A stretch of DNA of 64,000 bases, taken from contig NZ_JABFMX010000003.1 in the NCBI RefSeq assembly GCF_013359735.1, positions 169,694 through 233,693 of the forward strand. Reading direction: 5' to 3'. A model generated the notes under the pieces. The model had not been told where the DNA came from, made no database searches, and saw only the letters and a list, made by a program, of their open reading frames with translations. Position numbers and translations under genes: made by a program. Numbering within the stretch: position 1 is the first letter of the stretch; the number at the start of each line of letters is the position of its first letter. Shown here one piece after another: positions 41,184 through 50,752 of this stretch. This DNA comes from Arthrobacter sp. C9C5. Its GTDB lineage: Bacteria > Actinomycetota > Actinomycetes > Actinomycetales > Micrococcaceae.

Positions 41184-41479
41184 GGCAGTGCCAGCGCCGT
41201 GCGGATAAGGTTCAGCAGGAACCCCCGGACCTCGTCGCTGCGCATGATCAGCACGAGCAGGCCGGCGAAGCCGACGGCAGCCAGAGTGGCGATGGCATAT
41301 TCAGCCGTTGCCATCCCCGCTTCGGAACCGGGGAGGTTTTTCCATCTGCGTGCCGGCCGGGAAACGTCCCGCACCGGTGGTGCCTGCCGGGCGCCGGGAT
41401 AGATTTCCCGCACCTCCGCGGTTCCAGTGTCGGCCTCCGCACGGACGGGGCCAGCGGGGGCGTTTCGGTGGAGTGTCAT
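41180..41479 (-). CDS. Flp-like major pilin (DUF4244)
   Basis: A 99-residue DUF4244 protein. A hydrophilic leader of about 55 residues is followed by SEAGMATAEYAIATLAAVGF: cleavage after glycine would leave Met-Ala-Thr-Ala-Glu-Tyr, the E5-Y6 signature of Flp pilins. The mature protein would be about 43 residues, almost all helix, ending LLNLIRTALALP. This is probably the main pilus subunit. The ATG at 41479 is clear. Confidence 0.85.
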   Translation of the reverse strand: MTLHRNAPAGPVRAEADTGTAEVREIYPGARQAPPVRDVSRPARRWKNLPGSEAGMATAEYAIATLAAVGFAGLLVLIMRSDEVRGFLLNLIRTALALP

Positions 41480-41619
41480 GAGCTTTCCTCTCAGGTGATG
41501 CCGGCGCAGTTGCCGGCTGATTCCAATGTCGCGCCCACGCCCGTCGCCGGTAAGGGCGCTGCGTGGCCAAGTGGACAACTTCGGCTGTGGAGGACGAGTC
41601 GACGCGCCGGGGACAGCCG

Positions 41620-42240
41620 TCAGGAGCCATGCGGCACCATCGCGAGCAACACCGGCACAATGCCCAGGCACACGAAGGCGGGCAGCGAACACAGCCCCAG
41701 GGGGATGACCAGCTTCACGCCCAACGCAGCGGCCCGCTGCTCGGCGGCGCGGAAGTGTTCGCGCCGCAGCCGGGCGGCCTGCGCATAGAGGATGGCCGAC
41801 GACGGCACGCCGGTCAGCGCGGCGAAACCCAAGGCATCGCGGAGGGCCAGCAACTGTTCGGGGATCGCGCGGGAATTCCGCCACGCAGTCTCCCAGTCGG
41901 CGCCGATCGCGAGGGCGGAGACGACCGGAGCCAGCGGGCGCCCGATCGCGGGGTCGGCGCGGATGGCAATCAACTCCAGCGAGCGCCCCAGCCCGGATCC
42001 GGCATCCAGCATGGCACCGATCAATTCCAACATCATGGCCGGATCACGGAGGCCGCCCACCTGATGCGCCGCCGCACCAGTGCCGCCGCCGCTCGGGGCA
42101 CCCGCGGGCGCCCCGCCAGGCGGACGCCGGCCCAGCCGCCTCCAGCGCAGGCCCGCGCGCCGCTGGTCTGCGAGCGCCACGATCACCGCGGCCGCCATGA
42201 GCGCGGCCACCGCGGGACCGCCAGCCTGCGGGATCACCAC
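41620..42240 (-). CDS. TadC-like type II secretion system F protein
   Basis: A 206-residue inner-membrane platform protein of the T2SSF/GspF family: LIGAMLDAGSGLGRSLELIA, then VSALAIGADWETAWRNS and LRREHFRAAEQRAAALGVKL, plus two C-terminal helices. It is short, as in actinobacterial TadC. It overlaps the TadB-like gene by 7 bp. A 140-bp gap to the pilin gene follows; I see no strong terminator in it. Confidence 0.87.
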   Translation of the reverse strand: MVIPQAGGPAVAALMAAAVIVALADQRRAGLRWRRLGRRPPGGAPAGAPSGGGTGAAAHQVGGLRDPAMMLELIGAMLDAGSGLGRSLELIAIRADPAIGRPLAPVVSALAIGADWETAWRNSRAIPEQLLALRDALGFAALTGVPSSAILYAQAARLRREHFRAAEQRAAALGVKLVIPLGLCSLPAFVCLGIVPVLLAMVPHGS

Positions 42241-43082
42241 TGCCGCCCGGCAGCCGCTCGGACGAGACGGGCGGACCAGATCCGGCCCGCGGCCGTGAGG
42301 GCGAGCCCAGCGACGAGCGCCGCCATGCCGAAGGGGGTGCCGAGCAGGATGGTCGAGGGATCCACGCCGAGCAGGACACCGAGGACGAGCCCCAGGAAGG
42401 GCAGCCAGGTCAGGATCCGGACGGTGGCCTTGGGCCCGGCCAGTGCCGTCTGCCGTGCGGCTTCGGCGTCGTCTTCGGCCTCCAGATGGGCGGCGAAGCG
42501 CGTCAGGACCTCAGCAAGCGGACAGCCGGTAGCCTCGGCGACGTCGAAGCACGCCGCGAGTTCCACCCAGATCGCCCGTTCCCTTGGACCGGGGCCGCGG
42601 CGTGCAGTACTGCCGGTGCCGGTCGCGGCACCTTTCCGGATGGCCGCGGCGACCGGAGAACCCCTCAGGGCCGCAGCCCGGGCTGCGGCCAGGATCTCAA
42701 GCGATGTCGCGCCCAAACCATCAGTGGGCGCGGCGCGGTTAGGGCGTCCACCCCCTCCCTTCGCAAGGTCCGGCTCCCGCAGGTCACCATAAAGAAGCCA
42801 GAGTTCCTCCCACAGCCGCGCAGGAGTCCGGCCGCCCTTCAGCAACGCGGCCAGCTGCTGCACCACCACGGTCATGGGGACCTCCGCCTCGGCTCTACCC
42901 CTCCTGCGCCACGGCGCTAAGCGGCCACGCCGTCCTTGTCCCGGCCGCCCGACGGCCGGTTCGCGGGCGGCGCCCACGGAGCGACCGGACAGAGCCCGCC
43001 GGACGCGCCGGCCGGACGCCCCCGGCGGCGCGAAAGCCAGCCAAGATGCGAGGGCCAGGATTCCGGCCAGGACGGCCGTCAT
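42234..43082 (-). CDS. TadB-like type II secretion system F protein
   Basis: A 282-residue T2SSF protein, partner of TadC in the Tad pilus platform. A first helix (VLAGILALASWLAFAPPG) and an Arg/Gly-rich cytoplasmic stretch are followed by VVVQQLAALLKGGRTPARLW, VELAACFDVAEATGCPLAEVLTRFAAHL-type core segments and two C-terminal helices (PFLGLVLGVLLGVDPSTILL; FGMAALVAGLALTAAG). The ATG at 43082 overlaps the TadA stop by 4 bp (ATGA). Confidence 0.87.
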   Translation of the reverse strand: MTAVLAGILALASWLAFAPPGASGRRVRRALSGRSVGAAREPAVGRPGQGRRGRLAPWRRRGRAEAEVPMTVVVQQLAALLKGGRTPARLWEELWLLYGDLREPDLAKGGGGRPNRAAPTDGLGATSLEILAAARAAALRGSPVAAAIRKGAATGTGSTARRGPGPRERAIWVELAACFDVAEATGCPLAEVLTRFAAHLEAEDDAEAARQTALAGPKATVRILTWLPFLGLVLGVLLGVDPSTILLGTPFGMAALVAGLALTAAGRIWSARLVRAAAGRQW

Positions 43083-44350
43083 GGCGGGCCGGGGGCCGCG
43101 CTGGGCACGCCGGTCCCGGGCGTAACGGCCGGATCCAGGCCCAAACGGGCCGCCAGCTCGGGCCACGCGGGCCCGGCGCGTACCTCGCCGCCGACCGTTG
43201 CCAGCGCCACGGCTACGGCCAGGCCCGAAGCGCCTTCTCCGACCAGTCCCACGGACGACACCTGACGGCCGAGCCGTGTACGTTCCAGATGGACGACGAC
43301 GTCGAGGGCGCTGGCTGCCTGAAGGCGGACAGCGTCGGGCCCCATCCCCGCGAGCGCGCCGAGCGCCGTCAGCCGGGCCGGGACCGCGGCGGCGGTGTTG
43401 GCATGGATCGTGCCGCCGGCTCCAGTGTGCCCGGTGTTCATCGCGGAGAGCAGCTCCCGGACCTCGGCGCCGCGGCACTCCCCCACCACGAGCCTGTCGG
43501 GCCGCATCCGCAGGGCCTGCCGGACCAGCTCGCCGAGATCAACCGCGCCGCCGCCCTCCAGGTTGCTGTGGCGCGATTCGAGGGACACCACGTGAGGATG
43601 GACCGGATTCAGCTCCGAAGCATCCTCGATCAGGACCAGCCGCTCCCCCTGCCCGCAGAGTCCGAGCAGCGTGGCAAGCAGCGTCGTTTTTCCCGAGCCC
43701 GTCGCGCCGCTCACCAGGAAGCTCAGGCGCCGCGCCACCATTCGCGTGAGGACGTCCTGGATAAGCGGGCCGAACATACCGACCCGGGAGAGCTCGTCCA
43801 GCGAGAAAACGGCCTCGCGGCGGATCCTCACGCTCAGCAGCGTTCCGGCCGTGGAGATCGGCGGCAGCACGGCATGGACCCGGTAACCGCCGTCGAGCCT
43901 GACATCCACGCAGGGCGAGCTGTCATCCAGCCGCCGCCCGCCGGAGGCCACCAGTCGAACGGCCAGCGCTCGGACCTGGGCCTCGTTGGCAAAGGCGACC
44001 GGGGCGCGCTCAAGCCCGCGGCCCCGGTCCAGCCACACCGAGTCCGGGCCGTTGACGAAGATGTCCGTCACGAGCGGGTCGCGCGCCAGCGGCTGCAGCG
44101 GTCCCAGCCCGTTCAGTTCCGCGCTGATGCTTTCGACGGCGGCTAAGGCACCGGCCGTGCCAAGGAGCTTGCCGCTGGCCTGCACGGCCGCGGCCACCCG
44201 TGACGGGGTGACCGGGCCGGCGTCCGCCATGACCGATTCGCGGACCGCTTCGAGCAGCCGCGCGTCTACCCGCCGCTGGGGCGGGCGCAGTTGCCTGCGC
44301 AACCGTGGACTCTCCGGGTCCGGTGGGTCCGCCGCCAGATGCGAACTCAC
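43079..44350 (-). CDS. TadA-type pilus assembly ATPase (CpaF family)
   Basis: A 423-residue secretion ATPase (VirB11/CpaF/TadA). An N-terminal helical region (about 1-110) leads to the PAS-like segment with DPLVTDIFVNGPDSVWLDRG. Walker A is SFLVSGATGSGKTTLLATLL, the Asp and His boxes are VLIEDASELNPVHPHVVSLE, and Walker B is MRPDRLVVGECRGAEVRELL. It powers pilus assembly. The start is GTG at 44350, overlapping the Ssd stop (GTGA). Confidence 0.92.
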   Translation of the reverse strand: MSSHLAADPPDPESPRLRRQLRPPQRRVDARLLEAVRESVMADAGPVTPSRVAAAVQASGKLLGTAGALAAVESISAELNGLGPLQPLARDPLVTDIFVNGPDSVWLDRGRGLERAPVAFANEAQVRALAVRLVASGGRRLDDSSPCVDVRLDGGYRVHAVLPPISTAGTLLSVRIRREAVFSLDELSRVGMFGPLIQDVLTRMVARRLSFLVSGATGSGKTTLLATLLGLCGQGERLVLIEDASELNPVHPHVVSLESRHSNLEGGGAVDLGELVRQALRMRPDRLVVGECRGAEVRELLSAMNTGHTGAGGTIHANTAAAVPARLTALGALAGMGPDAVRLQAASALDVVVHLERTRLGRQVSSVGLVGEGASGLAVAVALATVGGEVRAGPAWPELAARLGLDPAVTPGTGVPSAAPGPP

Positions 44351-45510
44351 GGGAACCCGTCCGTGCCGAAGGCCAGGACTCCTTCGGTGAAGCGTTGCAC
44401 GCTCCGCCGTCCGCCGGCATCCAGCAGGCGCCCGAGTTCCGTGGCGGCGGCCGTCCCCCGGACCTCGGGCATGATGCCCTGCACCGGGAGCCCCACGGCT
44501 TGGGAAATCAGCTGGTAGTCGAACGCGACCCCGGGTTTCGTCCGGATCACCAGTGCGGTCTCCACCGGCGGTAGCTCCGGCACCAGACGGGCGGATGCCA
44601 CCGCCGCCCGGAGCTGGGCGGGCAGCACCACGACGACCCGGTCGCATTCCCAGGCGAAGGTCCGCAGTGCCTCGCGTCCGCGGCCGATGTCCAGCACCAC
44701 TAGCTCATAGCAGCGACGCGCGGCGTCGAGCACCCCGGCGACCGCTGCCGCGTCGATGGCCTGCGGCCGTTCCCGGTTGCCCGGCCAGGACAGGAAAGAG
44801 AATCCGCCCGCTTCGGGCAGCGCCTCGTGGAGCTGATCCGGGTCGATGCTGCCGCTGGCCTCGGCGAGGTCCGGCCAGCGGAGCCCTGGTTCTTCTTCGG
44901 CAGCGAGGGCCAGTTCTAGACCACCGCCCCAGGGGTCTCCGTCGATCAGGAGGACTCTGGCGCCCAGCCCCGCGGCGGCCTGGGCCAGCCAGATCGCGGC
45001 GGTGGTGGCCCCGGCGCCGCCACAGCCGCCAACCACGCCGAGGACATGCCCGCCCGGTTCCGGGGCGTGCGATCGGCTGAGGTACTCGGCGAGCCAGGGT
45101 CCGCCCTCGGGGAGGACGGCCACCCGTTCGGCCCCCATGGCCGCGGCCAGCTGCCAGAGCCTGTCGCCTTCGCCGCTCAGTCCCACAAGAACTGCCGGTG
45201 CACGGCGCCGGATCGGGAGTTCCCGGACGTCACTGCCCACAAGCACTGCGCCGGCAGAGTCCCAGTACGGGACCGCTTCCGCGGCATCCCGCGCCAGACT
45301 TAGCTGCCGGCCAGCCGCGGCCACAATCCGTTCCACCTCCCCGCGCAGGACCTCGGACCCGGTGACCAGCAGCGTCTCCGCCGCCCCTTCGGGAAGCCAC
45401 GACCCGGGGTTGGGCACCGGGTCCGGTCCCGCTTGGGGGCCGGCCCTGGACACGGGCTGTCGGGACGGGGCCTGACTGGTGACTGGCTCGGGTAATTGAT
45501 GACTGCTCAT
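44347..45510 (-). CDS. ssd: Ssd/CpaE-like P-loop protein (septum site-determining type)
   Basis: A 387-residue MinD/ParA-superfamily protein. A degenerate response-regulator-like N-terminal half (AVLVGSDVRELPIRRRAPAV) is followed by a deviant Walker A, LGVVGGCGGAGATTAAIWLA, with no lysine at the usual signature position, then LLIDGDPWGGGLELAL and LVVLDIGRGRE. This matches mycobacterial Ssd, which affects septation when overexpressed, and CpaE, which localises the pilus machine. First gene of the tad operon, so a localisation factor for the pilus is most likely. Confidence 0.9.
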   Translation of the reverse strand: MSSHQLPEPVTSQAPSRQPVSRAGPQAGPDPVPNPGSWLPEGAAETLLVTGSEVLRGEVERIVAAAGRQLSLARDAAEAVPYWDSAGAVLVGSDVRELPIRRRAPAVLVGLSGEGDRLWQLAAAMGAERVAVLPEGGPWLAEYLSRSHAPEPGGHVLGVVGGCGGAGATTAAIWLAQAAAGLGARVLLIDGDPWGGGLELALAAEEEPGLRWPDLAEASGSIDPDQLHEALPEAGGFSFLSWPGNRERPQAIDAAAVAGVLDAARRCYELVVLDIGRGREALRTFAWECDRVVVVLPAQLRAAVASARLVPELPPVETALVIRTKPGVAFDYQLISQAVGLPVQGIMPEVRGTAAATELGRLLDAGGRRSVQRFTEGVLAFGTDGFP

Positions 45511-45651
45511 GCCACCACTTTCGGCGCTACGGACGCCGCAGCTGCACGCCGTCTTCGGCTATGTGGAAAACCGGGCCGGATTCGGGCGGCGCGACGCGGC
45601 CCCGCCCGGCCCGGTCCGCCGGGAAGGCATCCACAGGGCAGAATTGAGCCT

Positions 45652-47361
45652 ATGCATCTGCTGCTTGCCGCCCACGCCGACGGCGCAGCCCTACAACGAC
45701 TCACGCCGTCGGGCGCCCCCGATCCCGCCGCGCCGGAACCGCGCATCGTCAGCGCCGCCGAGCTGCCCGGCGTCGTGCATCAACTGGAGCAGCAGCGCCC
45801 GCGTTGGATCTGGCACCGCACGCAGGACTGGTACCCGGCGCTGCTGGCCGCAGGGGTCGAGCTGGAACGCTGCCATGACCTGACGCTGTGCGGTGCCATC
45901 CTGGCCCATTCGGAGTTCACCGCGCACACCGAGTACGCCCGGAACGCGGAGAAACTGACCCAGGATGACGACGTCCAGCAGCCGCCGCGGGCCCTGCAGC
46001 CCCCTCCCCCGCCCGCGGACCAGGGCGCCCTGTTCGAGGACCCGGGCCTGAGCGCTGTGCCGCGGTATTCCGGCGAGGAACTGCGCGCCGAATACGCCGC
46101 GCAGCAGGAGGCACTGGCCGGCGTCGCTCTGGACGGCGACCGTCGAAAGCAGAGGCTCCAGCTCCTTCTCGCCGCCGAGTCCGCCGGGGCCATGATCGCC
46201 GCCGAGATGCAGCACACCGGCGTTCCCTGGCGCGAGGAGCTGCACGAACAGATCCTCGCCGACTACCTCGGTCCGCGTCCGCCCCAGGGCCACCGCCCGG
46301 CCAAGCTGGAGGCGCTCAACAGCGAACTCCGCCGGCTGCTGCAGTCCCCGGCGCTGAACCCCGACTCCCCGCAGGAACTGATGCGGGCCCTGCACCGGAA
46401 CGGCATCGAGGTGAAGAGCACGCGCCAGTGGGAGCTGAAGGAGTCCAGCCACCCGGCAATCGAACCGCTGCTGGCCTACAAGAAGCTCGCCCGGCTCCAC
46501 TCCGCCAACGGCTGGGCGTGGCTCGACGCCTGGGTCAAGAACGGCCGCTTCCAGCCCGAATACGTGGTGGGCGGGGTCGTGTCCGGACGCTGGGCCTCCC
46601 GCGGCGGCGGGGCGCTGCAGATTCCCCGCCAGATCCGCGGCGCGGTCCACGCCGACCCCGGCCACAAGCTGATCGTCGCGGACGCCTCGCAGCTGGAGCC
46701 CCGCGTATTGGTGGCGCTGGCACAGGATTCCAAGATGGCGGAAGCCGCCCGAGACAAGGACCTCTACGCCGGCATCGCCGCGCAGGGTTTCGGCGGGGAC
46801 CGGGGCAAGGCCAAGATCGCGCTGCTAGGCGCGATTTACGGCGCCACCACGGGCGAATCCGGCCGGCTGATGCCGCAGCTGGCCCGGACCTATCCGCGCG
46901 CCGTCGGCTTCGTGGAGCAGGCCGCCCGCGAAGGCGAGGCGGGTAAGACCGTAACCTCCCGGCTGGGCCGCAGCAGCCCGCCACCTTCGGAGCGGTGGCT
47001 GCGGAGCCAGCAGTCCGCCACCGCGGAGGAACAACGCCGGGCCGAGTCACTGGCGCGCTCTCGCGGAAGGTTCACGCGCAACTTCGTGGTGCAGGGTTCC
47101 GCGGCCGACTGGGCGGCCTGCTGGCTGGCGGAACTACGACGGCGGCTGCGGGGACTGCGCGCCGACGGCTCGCCCGCCGGGGAGCTGGTCTTCTTCCTGC
47201 ACGATGAGGTCATGGTCCATTGCCCGGCGGACTCCGTCGATGCCTGCATCCGGGCCATCGAGGAATCCGCGGCAGCGGCCAAGGAGCTGCTGTTCGGCAG
47301 GATCCCGGTGGAATTTCCGGTCAGCATCGCCGTCGTCGACTCTTACGACAACGCCAAATAG
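45652..47361 (+). CDS. Bifunctional 3'-5' exonuclease/DNA polymerase I-like protein
   Basis: A 569-residue family A DNA polymerase without the 5' nuclease domain. The N-terminal 150 residues are a degenerate proofreading-like domain (RPRWIWHRTQDWYPALLAAG). Polymerase motifs: A VADASQLEPRVLVALAQD (DxSQxExR), B KAKIALLGAIYGATTGESG, C FFLHDEVMVHCP. The motif B stretch lacks the usual RxxxKxxxFGxxYG arginine and phenylalanine, a mark of this actinobacterial paralog. The true PolA is expected elsewhere. The ATG at 45652 is chosen; the upstream frame lies in the divergent promoter region. Confidence 0.88.
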   Translation: MHLLLAAHADGAALQRLTPSGAPDPAAPEPRIVSAAELPGVVHQLEQQRPRWIWHRTQDWYPALLAAGVELERCHDLTLCGAILAHSEFTAHTEYARNAEKLTQDDDVQQPPRALQPPPPPADQGALFEDPGLSAVPRYSGEELRAEYAAQQEALAGVALDGDRRKQRLQLLLAAESAGAMIAAEMQHTGVPWREELHEQILADYLGPRPPQGHRPAKLEALNSELRRLLQSPALNPDSPQELMRALHRNGIEVKSTRQWELKESSHPAIEPLLAYKKLARLHSANGWAWLDAWVKNGRFQPEYVVGGVVSGRWASRGGGALQIPRQIRGAVHADPGHKLIVADASQLEPRVLVALAQDSKMAEAARDKDLYAGIAAQGFGGDRGKAKIALLGAIYGATTGESGRLMPQLARTYPRAVGFVEQAAREGEAGKTVTSRLGRSSPPPSERWLRSQQSATAEEQRRAESLARSRGRFTRNFVVQGSAADWAACWLAELRRRLRGLRADGSPAGELVFFLHDEVMVHCPADSVDACIRAIEESAAAAKELLFGRIPVEFPVSIAVVDSYDNAK

Positions 47362-47528
47362 CTGCCGTCAACCGCTGCCCGACGCCGGGCTGGACACCCC
47401 GGGTAACGTACCCGCCAGTAGCGTTGCGCCTGCTCCGCGGGCCCCGTTACAGTCGAAAAGGCCGGCGATGATCCCGATTGATCCGCCGGCGCAAATGCAA
47501 CGAGGCAGGGAACCGGGGAGGCAGCAGA

Positions 47529-47789
47529 GTGGCTGGCGTATTCGAGATTGCAGAGGCCGGGAACGAGTCGTATTTCTTCAGGCTGACGGCACCGGACGGG
47601 ACAGTAGTTGCCGTTTCACCTCTTTTTGAAACCATCAAGGGAGCGGCCGCCGGCATCACGGCGGTGCGCGAGAACGCCGCTACCGGGCTGGTCGTGGATC
47701 GCTCCGCCCGGAAGGCCGTCACCCAGTCCGGAAGCAAGCCCGCCGCGACGGCGTCCTCGCGGCCTGCGCCGCTGCTGACGGCTCGCTAG
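47529..47789 (+). CDS. YegP-like DUF1508 protein
   Basis: An 86-residue protein with one DUF1508 repeat: VFEIAEAGNESYFFRLTAPD, then VAVSPLFETIKGAAAGITAV, followed by a low-complexity tail. Canonical YegP has two repeats; this version has one. GTG at 47529 with GGGGAGG nine bases upstream is the best start. Cytoplasmic, function unknown. Confidence 0.8.
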   Translation: MAGVFEIAEAGNESYFFRLTAPDGTVVAVSPLFETIKGAAAGITAVRENAATGLVVDRSARKAVTQSGSKPAATASSRPAPLLTAR

Positions 47790-47830
47790 CGGAAGCGCTG
47801 TAGCGGAGGCGCTCTACCGGAGGCGCGCCG

Positions 47831-48511
47831 CTACCCGTCGATCCCGTGCAGGCGCGTCCGGTCCCACGGGACGGACCAGCCCAGCTGGTCGAACAGCTGG
47901 TTGAGGATCATGCCGGTGAAACCCCAGACCACCACGCCGTTGACGGTGAAGGCCGGGCTCTGAAAGGTCTGGCCGGCCCGGCTGACGGTTGCCATGACCC
48001 TGTTATCGGGGTCAAGCAGGTCCCGGACGGGCACCCGGAAGACCTGCGAGGACTCGCCGTAGTCCACTACCCGGACGGGTGACTGGGACGCCCACCAGCC
48101 AAGGACGGGTGTGACCAGGAAGTTCCCGCGGGGCAGCGCCAGTTCGGGCATGACGCCGAGGACCTCCACGCCCTGCGGATCCAGCCCTGTTTCCTCTTCG
48201 GCCTCGCGCAGGGCGGCCTCGATGACGGTTTCGCCGGGGTCGATGCCGCCGCCGGGGAACGCCACCTGGCCCGGGTGATCGTCGAGGGTCTGCGCGCGCT
48301 GGAGCAGCAGCACGTCCAGATCCGCCGGCGCCAGCAGCTTCACCGACGTCGCCGGGACATCATCCAGCGAGCCAAACAGCATCAGCACGGCGGCACGGCG
48401 CACCCGCTCGCCCGGCTCAACTGCCAGTTCGCGCCAGCGCGGATCCGGCGACGGGGCGGTGCCTGCCTGCACCGCGGCCACGAGGTCAATCAGGTCCTGT
48501 CGGGCGGTCAT
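47831..48511 (-). CDS. Nudix hydrolase, CoA pyrophosphatase type
   Basis: A 226-residue Nudix protein with a complete box: [20 protein letters not shown] followed by ETGLDP (about residues 90-115). The upstream [13 protein letters not shown]...[20 protein letters not shown] layout is that of CoA diphosphatases (NudL type), which cut CoA into 4'-phosphopantetheine and 3',5'-ADP. Its ATG overlaps the nth stop codon (ATGA). The mycobacterial counterpart sits between nth and marP, as here in part. Confidence 0.9.
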   Translation of the reverse strand: MTARQDLIDLVAAVQAGTAPSPDPRWRELAVEPGERVRRAAVLMLFGSLDDVPATSVKLLAPADLDVLLLQRAQTLDDHPGQVAFPGGGIDPGETVIEAALREAEEETGLDPQGVEVLGVMPELALPRGNFLVTPVLGWWASQSPVRVVDYGESSQVFRVPVRDLLDPDNRVMATVSRAGQTFQSPAFTVNGVVVWGFTGMILNQLFDQLGWSVPWDRTRLHGIDG

Positions 48512-49377
48512 TGCGGCCTTCTCTGCGATTCCATCCGGATTTCGGCGGCCCGGTGGGTTTCGGCCAGCAGTTTCGCCAGCAGTTCTTCCTGGCCCGGGGC
48601 CAGTTCGTACTTGAGCAGCGTCCTGGCTTTCTCCGGATCCGTCTCGCCGGCTCCGTAGCTGGGGCACCAGTTCGCCACCGCGCAGGCGCCGCAGGCCGGT
48701 TTGCGGGAATGGCAGACGCGCCGGCCGTGGAACACGACGCGGTGCGAGAGCATGGTCCAGTCTTTCGGCTCGAACAGTTCGGCGACGTCGGATTCGATCC
48801 GGACCGGGTCGTCCGAGTCCGTCCAGCCGAAGCGGCGGGCCAGCCTCCCAAAATGGGTGTCCACCGTGATGCCGGGGATCCCGAACGCGTTTCCCAGGAC
48901 GACGTTGGCGGTCTTCCGTCCGACGCCTGGCAGTTTCACCAGGTCTTCCAGCCGGCCGGGCACCTCGCCGTCGTAGTCGTCAACAAGCTTGGTGCCCAGC
49001 GCCATCAGGTTCCGCGCCTTGGCCCGGAAGAACCCGGTGGGTTTGATGATGGCTTCCAGCTCGGCGGGCTCGGCCTCGGCCATGCTGCGGGCATCCGGGT
49101 ACCGGGCGAACAGCAGCGGCGTGATCTGGTTGACCAGCACATCCGTGGTCTGGGCCGAGAGCACCGTGGCCACCACCAGCTCGAACGGGCTGCGGAAATC
49201 CAACTCCGCATGCGCGTAGGGATACTGCTCGGCCAGTGCCCTGTTGATCCGGCGGGCGCGGCGCTTGAGCCCCAGCAACGTCTCCCCGCCAGCCTGTGCG
49301 CGGGGCTTCGCGGTGCCGGTTTTGGCTGTGCCTGTTCTGGCGGTGCCGGTTTTGGCTGTGCCGGGTTCGGTGGCCAC
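48508..49377 (-). CDS. nth: Endonuclease III
   Basis: A 289-residue bifunctional DNA glycosylase/AP lyase for oxidised pyrimidines. HhH motif with catalytic lysine: [20 protein letters not shown]; catalytic aspartate: [15 protein letters not shown]. The [4Fe-4S] loop [17 protein letters not shown] has the C-x6-C-x2-C-x5-C spacing. The GTG at 49377 is the chosen start, 7 bp after the upstream stop. The first 25 residues are repeats of [10 protein letters not shown] encoded by a 30-bp tandem duplication, an unusual extension. An internal start could skip it. Confidence 0.93.
   Translation of the reverse strand: MATEPGTAKTGTARTGTAKTGTAKPRAQAGGETLLGLKRRARRINRALAEQYPYAHAELDFRSPFELVVATVLSAQTTDVLVNQITPLLFARYPDARSMAEAEPAELEAIIKPTGFFRAKARNLMALGTKLVDDYDGEVPGRLEDLVKLPGVGRKTANVVLGNAFGIPGITVDTHFGRLARRFGWTDSDDPVRIESDVAELFEPKDWTMLSHRVVFHGRRVCHSRKPACGACAVANWCPSYGAGETDPEKARTLLKYELAPGQEELLAKLLAETHRAAEIRMESQRRPQ
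49310..49362. repeat. 30-bp-period direct repeat in the nth N-terminal coding region
   Basis: A 23-nt segment (GCGGTGCCGGTTTTGGCTGT plus GCC) occurs at 49310-49332 and 49340-49362. It encodes the TAKTG-type repeats at the Nth N-terminus. Confidence 0.75.
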
Positions 49378-49384
49378 GGTCCGG

Positions 49385-50752
49385 CTAGCCGCGTTCGATG
49401 TTGCTGAGGTCCCGGAGCACGCCGACGCGGCCGTCCGTGTGCTGGACCAGGAATTCGTGGCCGCGGTCCTCAAGGGCAAGGACCCAGCCGCCGGGTTCGA
49501 CGACGAACGCCGGGGCGCCGCTGCGCTCGTCCACCGCGGTGCGGGGCTGGGCGACGGCGAACCAGAAAGCCTCGTAGGCAGGCTGGGCCGCCTCACTCTG
49601 GGGGCGGCTTGTGGGGTCCACGGTGGCGCCGATCGGCTCCTGCGAACGGACCTGCGGGGTGAGGGCGGTGGGGGCCTCATGGCTTGCGGCGGAAGGTGCC
49701 GCGGCCGATGCCGCCACCGGGACGCTGGCCGCCTGGGTCGCCTCCAGGCCCGCTCCCTGCTCGGCGGGTGCCGGGGAGGCGACCGGGGGCTCGGCCGGAG
49801 CGGACGCGGCGGGTGCCATGGCAGTCGGGGTCTGCTCGGCGGCAGACGGCACCGCTTCTCCTGCGGCAGACGGCGCGTACGCCGCCGTCGGCGTCGGGGA
49901 TGCGGCAGCCGTCGGCGACGGGGACGCGGAAGGAACGACGCCGTGCGCCTGGGTGGCCGGCTCGGCAGCCGCGGGACGGGTGTACGCGGCGGCGGCACCG
50001 GCACCCGCAGCAGCACCCGCTGATGCCTTTTGGGCTTCGTGGGCCTGCGGCGTGGCCTTGGCCTCGCCCGCCTGCTTGCCAGGGGCTATGCGCTTGGCCC
50101 AGCCGGCCAGCGCACTGCCTCCCTCCTTGGGAGCCTTGGCTTCGCTGGCAGCCTTGGGGGCACGCGGCTTGCGGACCGGCTCCGCGGCTTCCCGCGCCAC
50201 GACGTGGGCGGGGACTTCGGCGCGGTGCAGGAAATCACCGGCGAGGCTGGGAATCAGCCGCGCCAGTACGGTAGCGGTGAAGAGGCCGAGAGCGCCCACG
50301 AGGCCCAGCAGGAGGCTCGGCACGAACGCTCCGGCGGTCGCCAGGAAAAAGAAGGCCAGGCTGAAGGACGCCACGACGGAGGCGAACTGGTCAATCGAGA
50401 GGGAGCCGATCCGGATTTTCGTGCCCGGGCTGACCCGTCGCGCCACGAAAAGCGCAGCGACGATCACCGGCAGCAGCACGCCGAGGCCCAGGAAGAAGAG
50501 GCTGCCCAGGTTCCACAGGTTGTAGCGCTCGGCGAACATCGGGATCAGGGAGGCGATGAAGAGCACCAGCGTGGAGCCGAAGACGGTGAGGTCGCGGACC
50601 GTGAAAGGCCCCAGGACGGCCTCGTTGTTCTTCGAGTTCGGCTTGTCCACCGTGAAGCGTGGCTGTTCCCCCCGCCCATTGGACTGCGCCGGCCCTGTCT
50701 GGCCTTCGGTGCGGGAGGGCGCATGGAGCTGCCCGTTGCTCTGCTCGTTCAT
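49385..50752 (-). CDS. Four-helix membrane protein with long Ala/Pro-rich tail
   Basis: A 455-residue protein. After a 45-residue hydrophilic start, four membrane segments lie at about residues 50-175 ([80 protein letters not shown]). A 200-residue low-complexity A/P/T/E tail follows, then a compact end domain ([40 protein letters not shown]). A strong AAGGAG precedes the ATG at 50752. I do not recognise the family. The C-terminal module resembles small beta domains of other Micrococcaceae envelope proteins. Confidence 0.75.
   Translation of the reverse strand: MNEQSNGQLHAPSRTEGQTGPAQSNGRGEQPRFTVDKPNSKNNEAVLGPFTVRDLTVFGSTLVLFIASLIPMFAERYNLWNLGSLFFLGLGVLLPVIVAALFVARRVSPGTKIRIGSLSIDQFASVVASFSLAFFFLATAGAFVPSLLLGLVGALGLFTATVLARLIPSLAGDFLHRAEVPAHVVAREAAEPVRKPRAPKAASEAKAPKEGGSALAGWAKRIAPGKQAGEAKATPQAHEAQKASAGAAAGAGAAAAYTRPAAAEPATQAHGVVPSASPSPTAAASPTPTAAYAPSAAGEAVPSAAEQTPTAMAPAASAPAEPPVASPAPAEQGAGLEATQAASVPVAASAAAPSAASHEAPTALTPQVRSQEPIGATVDPTSRPQSEAAQPAYEAFWFAVAQPRTAVDERSGAPAFVVEPGGWVLALEDRGHEFLVQHTDGRVGVLRDLSNIERG

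Noticed and set aside
43079..44647. Longer TadA frame starting at 44647
   Set aside because: The extension is out of frame with, but overlapping, the Ssd gene. The GTG at 44350 overlaps the Ssd stop as in the rest of the operon.
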